A stretch of DNA of 56,771 bases from Pseudobdellovibrionaceae bacterium (GTDB lineage Bacteria > Bdellovibrionota > Bdellovibrionia > Bdellovibrionales > JAMPXM01): NCBI GenBank assembly GCA_021463345.1, contig JAJTYM010000021.1:1-56771 (forward strand), read 5' to 3'. Shown in pieces: positions 35,635-44,026 of the stretch (position 1 is its first letter; each line of letters begins with the position of its first letter). The notes below the pieces were generated by a model that was not told the DNA's origin, made no database searches, and saw only the letters and a program-made list of their open reading frames with translations. A program made the translations under genes and the position numbers.

Positions 35635-37860
35635 ATGGCGGTCCATCCGAACTCACACATCATCGGTGTCACGGGCGGCAAGGGCGGTGTCGGCAAAAGC
35701 GTGTTCGCGGCCAACCTCGCGCTCGCACTCATGACCGAGATGCGCGTGCCCGTGCTCCTTGTCGACCTCGATGCGCAGAGCTGCGGTGACCAGAATTTCA
35801 TCATGGGTCTGCGCGAAGTGAAAACGGTCTCCGATCTCACCGCGTTCACCGGCGCGATCACGCCCTCGAGCGCGGGCCAAGCCGTGAGCGTGCACCCGAG
35901 CGGCCTCGGTTTCGTGGCCGCCGTGCGCGGCCGCGACGAGACCATGAACGCTCCCGCCGACGTCATCGCGAAACAACTCGAAGCGCTGAGCAACGTCTAC
36001 AAGTTCATACTCGTCGACCTCGGCACGCAGATGGGCCCTGCGCAGATGTCCGTGATCGAACGCGCCACGGCTTTGCTCGTCGTCACCTTGCCGGAAGTCA
36101 TTGCGGTCAACCAAACGCTGCGCCTGCTGACCGAACTCATGGCCGCAAGCCTCCCAGGCGACATGCTGCAGATCGTGGTGAACAAGACGAACCCCAGTAC
36201 GCTCGCGCCGGCGGCGATCGGGCAGACCTTGCGCCGCAACATCATCGGCGCGATCCCTCAGGACGACGTCACCGTGACGGGATCCATCCAGCGTTCGACC
36301 CCTTTTATCCTCACTCAGCCGAAAACTCCGGTATCGGCCGCGTACTACGAGACCGCGCGCAAACTCACGGGCGGGATCCTGCAACAGCTCAAGGCGTTGG
36401 CCCGGCCCAATGAGCTCAAATTCAAACGCGAATCCCCGGCGCCGCAGGAACAAAACGGCTCGCGCTTCAAAGGCGCCAACAAAAACATCGACGCGCGGAC
36501 CGCTCTCAAACTCACGGTCCACGCCGAGCTGATCAAGGCGATGGATCTCAAGAAGAACATGACCGACACGCAGGGCGACCCCGACAAGGAGCGCGAACTG
36601 CGCAAAAAGACGCACGCCGTGATCTCCTCGATCGTCGACAAGGAAGCCTCCGGCGCGGGCCGCGACGAGCGCGCGCAGATCATCAAGGAAGTCCTGGACG
36701 AAGCCCTGGGGCTCGGCGCGCTCGAGGACCTCCTCTCCGACGACGCCGTCACCGAGATCATGGTGAACGGCCACAACAAGATCTACATCGAGAAAAAAGG
36801 CATCGTGCAACTGAGCCCCGTGACGTTCACCAGCAATTTCCACTTGCGCAAAGTCATCGAGCGCATCGTGACTCCCCTGGGCCGCCAGATCAACGAAAGC
36901 GTCCCCTACGTCGACGCCCGTCTCAAGGACGGCAGTCGCGTGAACGCGGTCATAGAGCCGCTCGCGATCGACGGTCCGGCGGTCACCATCCGGAAGTTCC
37001 GCAAAACGCCGGTCAACCCCGAAACGTACTACAGGGACTGGGGCGCTTGCACGGCGAACATGATGGAGTTCCTGAGGCTCGCCGTCATGAACAAGATGAA
37101 CGTGATCATCTCCGGCGGCACCGGGTCCGGCAAAACGACCCTGCTCAACACGCTTTCCGGCTTCATACCGGCCAACGAACGCCTCGTCACCATCGAGGAC
37201 GCCGCCGAACTCCAGCTCAAGCAGGACCATGTCGTGCGCCTGGAGACGCGACCGGCGAACATGGAGGGCACGGGAGCGGTCACGATCCGCGATCTCGTGA
37301 GGAACGCCCTGCGCATGCGTCCCGACCGCATCATCGTCGGCGAATGCCGCGACGGCGCGGCGCTCGACATGCTCCAGGCCATGCGCACCGGACACGACGG
37401 ATCGATGACGACCATCCACGCCAACAACCCGAAGGAAGCCATCGGCCGTCTCGAAACCCTGTGTATGATGGCCGGCATGGATCTGCCCCAGCGCGCGATC
37501 CGCGAGCAGATCGCGGGCTCGGTGAACCTGATCGTGCAGATTTCGCGTCTCTCGGACGGGTCGCGCAAAATCATCAGCGTCACCGAGGTGCAAGGCATGC
37601 AAGGGGACGTCGTGACCCTGCAGGAGGTCTTCGCCTTCAAGGAAAAGGATTTCGACAAGAACCGCAGGATCGTCGGCCAATTCCAAGCGACGGGCCTCAT
37701 CCCGAAATTCGTCGAGAACATGCAACGCCGCGGGATCAAGATCCCGGGCGGATTGTTTTCGAACGAGGCGAACGCGCAGGCTCCGACGCCCGCTCCTTCC
37801 GCGGCCGCTGTCAAATCGACGCCGGAACTGAAAAGAGTCCCGGGAGGTGACAAAAAATGA
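35635..37860 (+). CDS. tadA: TadZ-TadA fusion ATPase (CpaE-CpaF)
   Basis: A 741-residue protein joining two proteins that are separate in most Tad systems. Residues 1 to about 265 are a CpaE/TadZ-type ParA-like ATPase (deviant Walker [10 protein letters not shown] at 14-22, DLDAQ). After a basic linker, residues about 310-700 are a CpaF/TadA traffic ATPase: Walker A GGTGSGKT near 493, the Asp box [10 protein letters not shown], Walker B region [11 protein letters not shown] and the [11 protein letters not shown] histidine box. TadZ places the machine in the cell and TadA powers pilus growth. A GTG at 35524 would add 37 residues with no homology and a poor ribosome site. The reading frame is unbroken through the join. 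Confidence 0.88.
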   Translation: MAVHPNSHIIGVTGGKGGVGKSVFAANLALALMTEMRVPVLLVDLDAQSCGDQNFIMGLREVKTVSDLTAFTGAITPSSAGQAVSVHPSGLGFVAAVRGRDETMNAPADVIAKQLEALSNVYKFILVDLGTQMGPAQMSVIERATALLVVTLPEVIAVNQTLRLLTELMAASLPGDMLQIVVNKTNPSTLAPAAIGQTLRRNIIGAIPQDDVTVTGSIQRSTPFILTQPKTPVSAAYYETARKLTGGILQQLKALARPNELKFKRESPAPQEQNGSRFKGANKNIDARTALKLTVHAELIKAMDLKKNMTDTQGDPDKERELRKKTHAVISSIVDKEASGAGRDERAQIIKEVLDEALGLGALEDLLSDDAVTEIMVNGHNKIYIEKKGIVQLSPVTFTSNFHLRKVIERIVTPLGRQINESVPYVDARLKDGSRVNAVIEPLAIDGPAVTIRKFRKTPVNPETYYRDWGACTANMMEFLRLAVMNKMNVIISGGTGSGKTTLLNTLSGFIPANERLVTIEDAAELQLKQDHVVRLETRPANMEGTGAVTIRDLVRNALRMRPDRIIVGECRDGAALDMLQAMRTGHDGSMTTIHANNPKEAIGRLETLCMMAGMDLPQRAIREQIAGSVNLIVQISRLSDGSRKIISVTEVQGMQGDVVTLQEVFAFKEKDFDKNRRIVGQFQATGLIPKFVENMQRRGIKIPGGLFSNEANAQAPTPAPSAAAVKSTPELKRVPGGDKK

Positions 37861-38735
37861 GCGCATTGCTGGCGAGCCCATGGGTCGTGGTCCCGATAGT
37901 CGCCGCCCTGGTCTTCATCATCGTCTACTTGAATGTGAACCGAACGATCGAGTTCCTCAAACGGCGCAGCCTCGGTCAGCGCGAAGAAGTCATCCGCCTC
38001 CTCGAGTTGATGTTCGTCGACGTCGAGGAATCCCGAGTGACCCAAATCATGCTGCTGATCAGCTTCGGGTTCGGCGGCCTGATATTCATCGCGCTCTGGC
38101 CCAACATACTGCCTGGCGCCGTCTTGGGCGCGGCCGTCACGGTCATCGGCTGGTCAATCCCGAAGAACGTCGTCCATTCCCTGTGGAGCAGGCGTTGCGA
38201 CCGCTTCGTCGAGCAGATGGTCGACGGGATGACGATCATGGCCAACGGCGTGAAAGCCGGCCTGAGCGTGCAGCAGTCAATGGAGCGCGTGGTGGAGAAC
38301 ATGCCGAACCCCATGAGTCAAGAGTTCGGCCTCGTGCTCTCGCAGATGCGCCTCGGCCGCAGCCTCGAGGAAGCCCTCAACGACCTGGGCATGCGGATAC
38401 CCAAACCCGACGTGCAGATGTTCGTCACGGCCGTGAACATCCTTCAGGAAACCGGCGGCAACCTCGCCGAGACTTTTCAGACCATCGTCTATACCGTGCG
38501 CGAGCGGCAGAAGGTCGAGAAGAAAATCGAGGCGCTCACCGCGCAAGGCATGATGCAAGGGATAATCATCACCTTGGTCCCGTTCTTCCTGTTGGTCGTG
38601 TTCCTCGTCATAGACCCGGCTTACGTCATGCCGATGTTCACGACCGTCGTGGGCGTGATCGCCCTTTTGATCATGCTCACTCTTCAAGTGATCGGTGGCG
38701 TAATGATCAGGAAGATTGTTAAAATCAACGTATGA
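37857..38735 (+). CDS. tadB: Tad pilus platform protein TadB
   Basis: A 292-residue inner-membrane protein. N-terminal helices precede a cytoplasmic T2SF domain ([20 protein letters not shown] through [14 protein letters not shown]) and two C-terminal helices follow. It overlaps the ATPase stop by four bases (ATGA). Tad systems normally have TadB and TadC side by side; no TadC follows here. Confidence 0.9.
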   Translation: MSALLASPWVVVPIVAALVFIIVYLNVNRTIEFLKRRSLGQREEVIRLLELMFVDVEESRVTQIMLLISFGFGGLIFIALWPNILPGAVLGAAVTVIGWSIPKNVVHSLWSRRCDRFVEQMVDGMTIMANGVKAGLSVQQSMERVVENMPNPMSQEFGLVLSQMRLGRSLEEALNDLGMRIPKPDVQMFVTAVNILQETGGNLAETFQTIVYTVRERQKVEKKIEALTAQGMMQGIIITLVPFFLLVVFLVIDPAYVMPMFTTVVGVIALLIMLTLQVIGGVMIRKIVKINV

Positions 38736-38757
38736 GACTCGAAGTAAGGAGCTGGGA

Positions 38758-40425
38758 ATGAAACTGATCGCGCCGTTTCTCGCGCCGCTCGTGGCGATGC
38801 TCGTGCCACTCAAGGCCGAAGCCATCGTCGACATGAAAAACGCGAATTACGCGGATTCCTGGCTGGATCTCACCGTGCCTGGCACCGGATTCGACCTCAA
38901 GGTGCAGCGCTACTACAACAGCCGTTCCAACTTCAACGGCATGTTCGGCTTCGGATGGTGCTCGGATTTCGAAACCGCTCTCACAAAAACGCCCGAAGGA
39001 AATCTGAAGTACCAGGAGTGCGGCGCGGGACAGGAGCTCGTGTACACGAAAGGAAAAGGTGACGCCAAGGAAGTCGAAGCAACGATCGGCAGGATCATCG
39101 AATACGTCAAACGCACGAACCGAACGGCCACGCCCGCCTACATCGACCGCCTGAAGAGCCAACTCGCCAACAGCCCCGACACCCGCGTGCGCTGGGCGAA
39201 ACAGGCGGGCTTGCAATCCCCGGACATCAAAAAGGGAACGGTGTATTCGGCCGATTCGCTCGAAATCGAACGCATCGTATGGGACGGCGCTCATTACATC
39301 CGCACGGTCGCCGACGGCACGACGCAAAAGTTCAGCTCCGAGGGACGCATGGCCGTCATCGCCGATAAAAACGGGAATTTCATCAAGCTCGAATGGAAAG
39401 GGGATCTGCTCAAGGAAGTCGTCGACAACAACGGCCGCAAGCTGAGTTTCACACACGAGAACAAACGCGTCCGCTCGGTTCTTGGGCCGACGGGCCTCAA
39501 ATCCGACTTCAAGTACGACGGCGAGGATCTCGTTTCCGTCAAGAACATGTGGGGCAACACCTACGGCTACAAATACGAGAACCACAATCTCGTGAAGATC
39601 TCCTTCCCCGACGGCACGTTCAAATCGCTCACGTACGACAGCAAGCGCGACTTGGTGCTCAGCTTCACGGATCGCGCTGAAAAAGGCGCCAAGGCCTGCA
39701 CGGAGACGTACAAATACGAAGAGGGCAAGGACGACCCGAAGAACCACTTTTGGTCGACGGCGGTGAAACGTTGCGGAAAAGAGATCCGTAACGAGGCCCG
39801 TTTCGAATTCTGGCACAAGACGCGCCCTGACGGCCGCAAATTCCTTTACCGCGTCCTCACGAAATCGAACAACGAATCTCTCGACGTCACGTACCACCCC
39901 GAATTCGGCCGTCCGCTCTCGATACGCAAGAACGCGGTCACCACGACGTTCGCCTATTACCCGTCCGGGCTCATCAAGGAAAAGTCGACCGCGAACGCCA
40001 AGATGACTTACGAGTACAAGAATTCGTTCAACAAGGTGTCCAAGGTCGTAACCGATTTTTTCGACAACAAGGGAAAACCCGTGCGGAAGCGCGACACCGC
40101 TTTCCAGTACGACAACAAGGGCAATCTCGTTTTCGCGCAGAACTCCGACGGGCAAACGGTGCGCCTGACCTACGACGCTCGCGGGCGCATCGCATCGATC
40201 ACCGACCAGGCGAAAAAAGAAGTGCAGATCAAATACGACGAACGCACCAACAAACCGAGCGTGATCACCCGCCCGAAAGTCGGATCGATCGTCGTGACCT
40301 ACAAAGACAACGAGATCAAGAAAGTCGAGAGCAAAGACGGGCCGACCGTGGCGGTTCAGGTCGCCTCCACCTTCAACAATCTACTGGACATCATCGCGCC
40401 GGCGACGTCCGAGCTGAACCTGTAA
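38758..40425 (+). CDS. Secreted Rhs/YD-repeat protein
   Basis: A 555-residue protein with a signal peptide (about 1-22) and a DUF6531-type start (WLDLTVPGTGFDLKVQRYYNSRS, FGFGWCSDFE). Many YD repeats follow, of the form FSSEGRMAVIADKNGNF and YDARGRIASITDQAKKEVQI, a wrapping beta-structure. It lacks the core-associated motif (PxxxxDPxG) and C-terminal toxin of large Rhs proteins, so an adhesive or structural role is more likely. AAGGAG precedes the ATG. It lies 22 bases after tadB and 14 before a small secreted protein, and looks part of the Tad operon. Confidence 0.82.
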   Translation: MKLIAPFLAPLVAMLVPLKAEAIVDMKNANYADSWLDLTVPGTGFDLKVQRYYNSRSNFNGMFGFGWCSDFETALTKTPEGNLKYQECGAGQELVYTKGKGDAKEVEATIGRIIEYVKRTNRTATPAYIDRLKSQLANSPDTRVRWAKQAGLQSPDIKKGTVYSADSLEIERIVWDGAHYIRTVADGTTQKFSSEGRMAVIADKNGNFIKLEWKGDLLKEVVDNNGRKLSFTHENKRVRSVLGPTGLKSDFKYDGEDLVSVKNMWGNTYGYKYENHNLVKISFPDGTFKSLTYDSKRDLVLSFTDRAEKGAKACTETYKYEEGKDDPKNHFWSTAVKRCGKEIRNEARFEFWHKTRPDGRKFLYRVLTKSNNESLDVTYHPEFGRPLSIRKNAVTTTFAYYPSGLIKEKSTANAKMTYEYKNSFNKVSKVVTDFFDNKGKPVRKRDTAFQYDNKGNLVFAQNSDGQTVRLTYDARGRIASITDQAKKEVQIKYDERTNKPSVITRPKVGSIVVTYKDNEIKKVESKDGPTVAVQVASTFNNLLDIIAPATSELNL

Positions 40426-40439
40426 GCGAGGAGCTGTAA

Positions 40440-40745
40440 ATGAAACACCTCTTTTCCCTGGCGACGGCCGCGTTCCTGGCGGCTCTCTCCGCCGCTCCTG
40501 GCGCCTCAGCTCAAAATGGCGCCGGCGGCTTCGATTGCAAAGGCGATCCTCAGTGCGAATTCGATCCCGACAAAATCGATGGTGGAGCCGTGGTGATCGA
40601 CCGCGGCAACATCGTGAGCTCCAGCGGAGGCCCAGCCGCGTGCTGCACGAACCAACGCGCTCCGGGCGACTTCACCGAAGATACTGACTCTCCGAGCGTC
40701 AGCGGCCCGAGCCGGACCTCTGACCGTGGCGAGAGAGTCGATTGA
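40440..40745 (+). CDS. Small secreted cysteine-containing protein
   Basis: A 101-residue protein with a signal peptide cut near residue 24 (ASAQ). The mature part has four cysteines (CKGDPQC and CC), so disulphides are likely in the periplasm or outside the cell. GAGGAG lies close before the ATG, 14 bases after the Rhs gene. No family is recognised; the position suggests a pilus-associated or Rhs-associated factor. Confidence 0.62.
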   Translation: MKHLFSLATAAFLAALSAAPGASAQNGAGGFDCKGDPQCEFDPDKIDGGAVVIDRGNIVSSSGGPAACCTNQRAPGDFTEDTDSPSVSGPSRTSDRGERVD

Positions 40746-41052
40746 TCCGGATGTTTTCCACGAATCCATGCTGGGAACCGCTCCTCGCGCGTAGGCTCAC
40801 CTGGTTCGTCTCGTTTTGAGACGCTCTCCCGCCATAAAAGCGTTTTTAGCCGCTGTCTCCCCATAATCGATGTCTAACGGATGGACAGCTGAGTGACGAT
40901 GTTCCGGAACGAGTCATCGTCGTTCCACTCCGATGAGCGCAGAACACATAACTGATTGAATTCACTTGAATAAAATAACGTGCCAAAGCCGCGACCACCG
41001 GCACGCTTCTCGCTCTAGTGTCTGTGCAGAAGAAACTAGCAAGGGAGTGACT
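40746..41052. other. Intergenic region with an inverted repeat
   Basis: No gene is seen. GACGATG and CATCGTC (about 40894-40920) form a 7-bp inverted repeat around a GTTCCGGAAC palindrome, and an AT-rich stretch with TTGAATAAAAT follows about 70 bases before the next gene. Both may belong to a promoter-operator for the gene at 41053. Confidence 0.35.
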
Positions 41053-41304
41053 ATGAGTTTCCGTTTGAAGTTTTTCGCGCTGACGGCGCTGATTTTGTTG
41101 GCCCAGGGCGCGCACGCTGGAGGAGCGAACCCCAGAGATCCGAACATCCAGAGCGATTCATCGTTCCGTAGGAGCCTCGCAAGCGGCGGCAAGTTGTGCG
41201 ACAAAATGACCAAAAACACAAGCAGTGAGATGGCGAGCTCGATGGAGCTATCGTCTGAAGCACCACTGAAGGCCCGTTCCGGCAAACGCGGACGCGCCGA
41301 ATAG
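41053..41304 (+). CDS. Small secreted hypothetical protein
   Basis: An 83-residue protein with a clear signal peptide cut near residue 22 (QGAHA). The mature part is Ser-rich, basic at the end and has one cysteine. AAGGGAG is well placed before the ATG; a longer frame from 40966 lacks that support. No family is recognised. It has its own upstream region, so it may be transcribed separately from the Tad operon. Confidence 0.55.
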   Translation: MSFRLKFFALTALILLAQGAHAGGANPRDPNIQSDSSFRRSLASGGKLCDKMTKNTSSEMASSMELSSEAPLKARSGKRGRAE

Positions 41305-41310
41305 ACCTCT

Positions 41311-41333
41311 AACGGCCCCGTTCAAGGGGCGTT
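41311..41333. terminator. Possible bidirectional hairpin between convergent genes
   Basis: AACGGCCCC and GGGGCGTT pair with one bulge around a short loop, six bases after the gene on the left and eleven before the convergent gene on the right. There is no T tract on either side. Confidence 0.3.
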
Positions 41334-41343
41334 GGACAGATCC

Positions 41344-41715
41344 TCAATCCTCCGCGGCGCTCCCGGAATCGGGAGCTGAACCGCGGCCGGCCGGGGGCGT
41401 GACTCGTCCCTGCTCTTTCATAAAAACGTCGTTACCGCCCAAATCCAGGCTCCAGGGGCGCGATCCCGCCGTCTGGTCGCGACTGAGGCCGGCGGCGATT
41501 CTCGCATCGATCAGGTTCACCACGGTTTTATAACCGACGCGAATCACCTTCACGGCCCCTCGGGAGACGTCGCGAAGCGTGTCGACGGCCGAGTTGCTCT
41601 GCACCCAGGCGTGCACGCGCGTCTCAAGCGTCATGCCACCGACCTTGATTTGCAAGAAAATCGCGACCACGATCGTGATCACGAGCATACGAACCGAAAA
41701 AAAAACATCACCCAT
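41344..41715 (-). CDS. Single-span membrane hypothetical protein
   Basis: A 123-residue protein with one N-terminal membrane helix (about 8-24, VRMLVITIVVAIFLQI), a helical middle and a disordered C-terminus rich in Gly, Ser and Pro. AGGAGG lies five bases before the second of two adjacent ATGs, which is preferred. It follows the response regulator by about 35 bases on the same strand and may share its transcript. No domain is recognised. Confidence 0.5.
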   Translation of the reverse strand: MGDVFFSVRMLVITIVVAIFLQIKVGGMTLETRVHAWVQSNSAVDTLRDVSRGAVKVIRVGYKTVVNLIDARIAAGLSRDQTAGSRPWSLDLGGNDVFMKEQGRVTPPAGRGSAPDSGSAAED

Positions 41716-41750
41716 CATCTCCTCCTGAGATTTTGGTCAAATCGCTCCGT

Positions 41751-42116
41751 TCACTTGCTCATCGATTCCTGGATCGCGCGAATGAGATCCTCGCCCTTGA
41801 ACGGTTTTTCCATGAAACTGACACAACCGGCTTCTAATGCGCGCATCACCATGGTTTCCTGATCAACGGTCGAAAACGCGATGATGCGAGTGCCCGGCAG
41901 CCGTTCGAGAATCTCTTTGGAGGCCTCGATACCGCTTTTTCTCGGCATGATGATATCCATCAAAATCACGTCCGGGCGCGCCTTCATCGCCAGTTCGACG
42001 GCCTCCACGCCGTCGACGGCCTCGCCCACGAGAATAATGCTGCCCGCTTTTTCCAATGCGTGGCGCACAATTTCCCGGATAAATGGCGCGTCATCTGCGA
42101 CGATCAACCTTGTCAT
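41751..42116 (-). CDS. CheY-like single-domain response regulator
   Basis: A 121-residue receiver domain with no output domain. The acidic pair D8/D9, the phosphoacceptor D54 in LMDIIMP, the Ser in IIAFSTVDQ and the Lys in FMEKPF are all present, so it can be phosphorylated. Similar proteins switch flagella or other machines through protein contact. No histidine kinase gene is next to it. The start at 42116 is preferred over 42155 because GGGGGTG lies just before it and the fold begins there. Confidence 0.9.
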   Translation of the reverse strand: MTRLIVADDAPFIREIVRHALEKAGSIILVGEAVDGVEAVELAMKARPDVILMDIIMPRKSGIEASKEILERLPGTRIIAFSTVDQETMVMRALEAGCVSFMEKPFKGEDLIRAIQESMSK

Positions 42117-42125
42117 GACACCCCC

Positions 42126-42154
42126 ATTATAGACTTGCCGCGCTTCGTCCCCCA
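42126..42154 (-). promoter_or_regulatory. Promoter of the response regulator gene
   Basis: On the minus strand TTGGGG and a perfect TATAAT are 18 bases apart, ending ten bases before the start codon. The message would have almost no leader beyond the ribosome site. Confidence 0.5.
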
Positions 42155-42155
42155 A

Positions 42156-42818
42156 ATGGATAATGGTCCGCTCATGGATCCCGTAGCTCTGGTGACCGAC
42201 TTATTCAACGCCATGTCCGGCATGAGCGGACTGGCCACGTACGCGGCGATCATCGGGGTCCTGCTGATCTGCGGCCTGGGAATCCCGATTCCCGAAGACA
42301 TCACTCTGCTCGCCGCCGGCCTCGTGGCCTCGACCGGCCATATTTCTCTGCCCGGCGCGCTGATCGCGGGCTTCGCCGGAGTCATGCTCGGCGACACGTT
42401 CCTGTTTTTCATGGGCCGCAAATACGGCGCGAAAATTTTCGGCCTCCCCGGCTTTCGTCGAATCTTCACGCCCGCGCGCCTGGTGAAAGCGGAAGACCGC
42501 GTTCGGCGCAACGGCCACTTCATCTGCTTCATCGCGCGCTTCCTCCCCGGGCTGCGCTCTCCGATCTTCGCCCTCGCCGGCGCGATGGGCGTGAAGCCTT
42601 CGGTGTTTCTCGTACAGGACGGGTTCGCCGCCCTCATCAGCGTTCCCGTATGGGTGTACCTCGGATTCTGGTTGGGCGAGAACTGGGAAGAGCAATTCGC
42701 GCGCGTCGAGAAGCTGCAGACGATTTTCTTCACCGTCATCGGCGGCGCGTTGGCCGCGTACGTCGCGTACCGTCTGGTCCGGCGACGGCGCGGGGCCGTC
42801 TCCGCCCCAAAAGCCTAG
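42156..42818 (+). CDS. DedA family membrane protein
   Basis: A 220-residue inner-membrane protein of the DedA/SNARE-associated family, linked to undecaprenyl-phosphate or phospholipid flipping. Family features are the ICGLGIPIPEDITLLAAG re-entrant segment and the FIARFLPGLRSPIFALAGAMG segment with its conserved arginines. Two ATGs (42156 and 42174) are possible; neither has a clear ribosome site. It is divergent from the response regulator. Confidence 0.87.
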   Translation: MDNGPLMDPVALVTDLFNAMSGMSGLATYAAIIGVLLICGLGIPIPEDITLLAAGLVASTGHISLPGALIAGFAGVMLGDTFLFFMGRKYGAKIFGLPGFRRIFTPARLVKAEDRVRRNGHFICFIARFLPGLRSPIFALAGAMGVKPSVFLVQDGFAALISVPVWVYLGFWLGENWEEQFARVEKLQTIFFTVIGGALAAYVAYRLVRRRRGAVSAPKA

Positions 42819-42823
42819 GACGG

Positions 42824-43966
42824 TCAATTGCCCCAGGTGTAACCGATCTGGAAGACGGTGAAAGAATTCAGAACGGATACGCCTTGAGGAACCGTGCCCG
42901 TGATCGGATCCGCGGACCCGGCGGCGCCGGAGAACAGGTTCTTTTCGATCGTGTGCGAAAGACGGAAGAACATCGCGCCGGAACGGTCGTATTGCAGGCG
43001 CCCGCCGACGTTGAAGCCGACGCCATTGGTATCGACGTTGCCGCCGGATCGCAAATCGACAGATGTCGCGGATTCCCTATGGCGCGCCTTCGGCAAAAAA
43101 GTGGCTCCCAAAAGCCAGCTGTAACGGCTCGACGTCGGCCAATCGCCCTCGATGACGAGCTGCGGGCCCGTCGTGCGGATTTTCCCGCGCAAGACCGCGA
43201 GCTGCGGAACGCGCATTTGGTATTCGTAGTAATCGACGCCGAAGCTCAGCGACGGCGACGAGCGGCTGGACGAGAAAAAGCGGCGACTGCGGATCCCGGC
43301 CGTCACCCATTGGTGGGTGGCCGCCACCGAGCGTTTGTCGTTGAGCGAGTCGCTCACGTCCCCGCTCAACGTCGCGGCATACGATCCCTGAACCCCGAAA
43401 AAAGGCGAGAACCAAACTCGTGCGTCGGCCTGGAAGCCAGGGCCCGCGGTCGTGTAATCACGATGTGCGTAACCGCTCTTGGAATCGTTGTAGATGAAGG
43501 CGGGCGCCAAATTTACTTCGAGGAGATTGAGCCGGCGATCCTCGGGGCTTAAGACCTGGCGGTACTGATCGAGTTCATCGCCGGAGCCGCCCATCAAGAC
43601 CTGACCGAGCGGTGGAGGCGCGAGGGGCGCCGGCGGAGCCCCTGAAAGAAACGTGCCCGGAGGGGGCTGAGACACGAGCACGGGCTGGGTCGCCTCTTCC
43701 GACGCGATCGAAGCCGAAGCCGGTCCGTCTTGCGCGATGGGGCGCGGGTCGGACGCGGGCAAGGCGCGCTTGACCTCCGTCGAGCGGGATGGCCCGCTCC
43801 CAGGCCCTTCGACTCGCGGGACTTTCGTATAGCGCCCTGAATCGAGTCCGCCCTCGCGAGTCGACGCTTTCGAGCCCTGGATGAGGATCGCGCTGCTCGG
43901 ATCGATTTGCGCTCCCGCTTGGGGCGCGAATGCGAGGAGCGAGATCGTGAAAACGAGCCGTTTCAT
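42824..43966 (-). CDS. Outer-membrane beta-barrel protein with proline-rich N-terminal part
   Basis: A 380-residue protein with a signal peptide ending near residue 20 (PQAGAQ), a long disordered Pro/Ser/Ala-rich segment (about 30-125) and a C-terminal barrel-like region of alternating strands ending in an aromatic-containing C-terminus (FQIGYTWGN). The start at 43966 is the signal-peptide ATG; the longer frame to 44371 is antisense to the next gene. It is divergent from a second outer-membrane protein 60 bases away, so both may share control. Confidence 0.7.
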   Translation of the reverse strand: MKRLVFTISLLAFAPQAGAQIDPSSAILIQGSKASTREGGLDSGRYTKVPRVEGPGSGPSRSTEVKRALPASDPRPIAQDGPASASIASEEATQPVLVSQPPPGTFLSGAPPAPLAPPPLGQVLMGGSGDELDQYRQVLSPEDRRLNLLEVNLAPAFIYNDSKSGYAHRDYTTAGPGFQADARVWFSPFFGVQGSYAATLSGDVSDSLNDKRSVAATHQWVTAGIRSRRFFSSSRSSPSLSFGVDYYEYQMRVPQLAVLRGKIRTTGPQLVIEGDWPTSSRYSWLLGATFLPKARHRESATSVDLRSGGNVDTNGVGFNVGGRLQYDRSGAMFFRLSHTIEKNLFSGAAGSADPITGTVPQGVSVLNSFTVFQIGYTWGN

Positions 43967-44026
43967 ACGTTTCTTTTTCGGCCCGTCCACCTTCCCCCTT
44001 GAGGTCCGGACGTGTAATCTTTGTTC

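Noticed and set aside
35653-37881. A 742-codon minus-strand frame
   Set aside because: Shadow of the TadZ-TadA fusion gene, with no domain and no ribosome site.
38725-40155. A 476-codon minus-strand frame
   Set aside because: Antisense to the Rhs-like gene, no motif.
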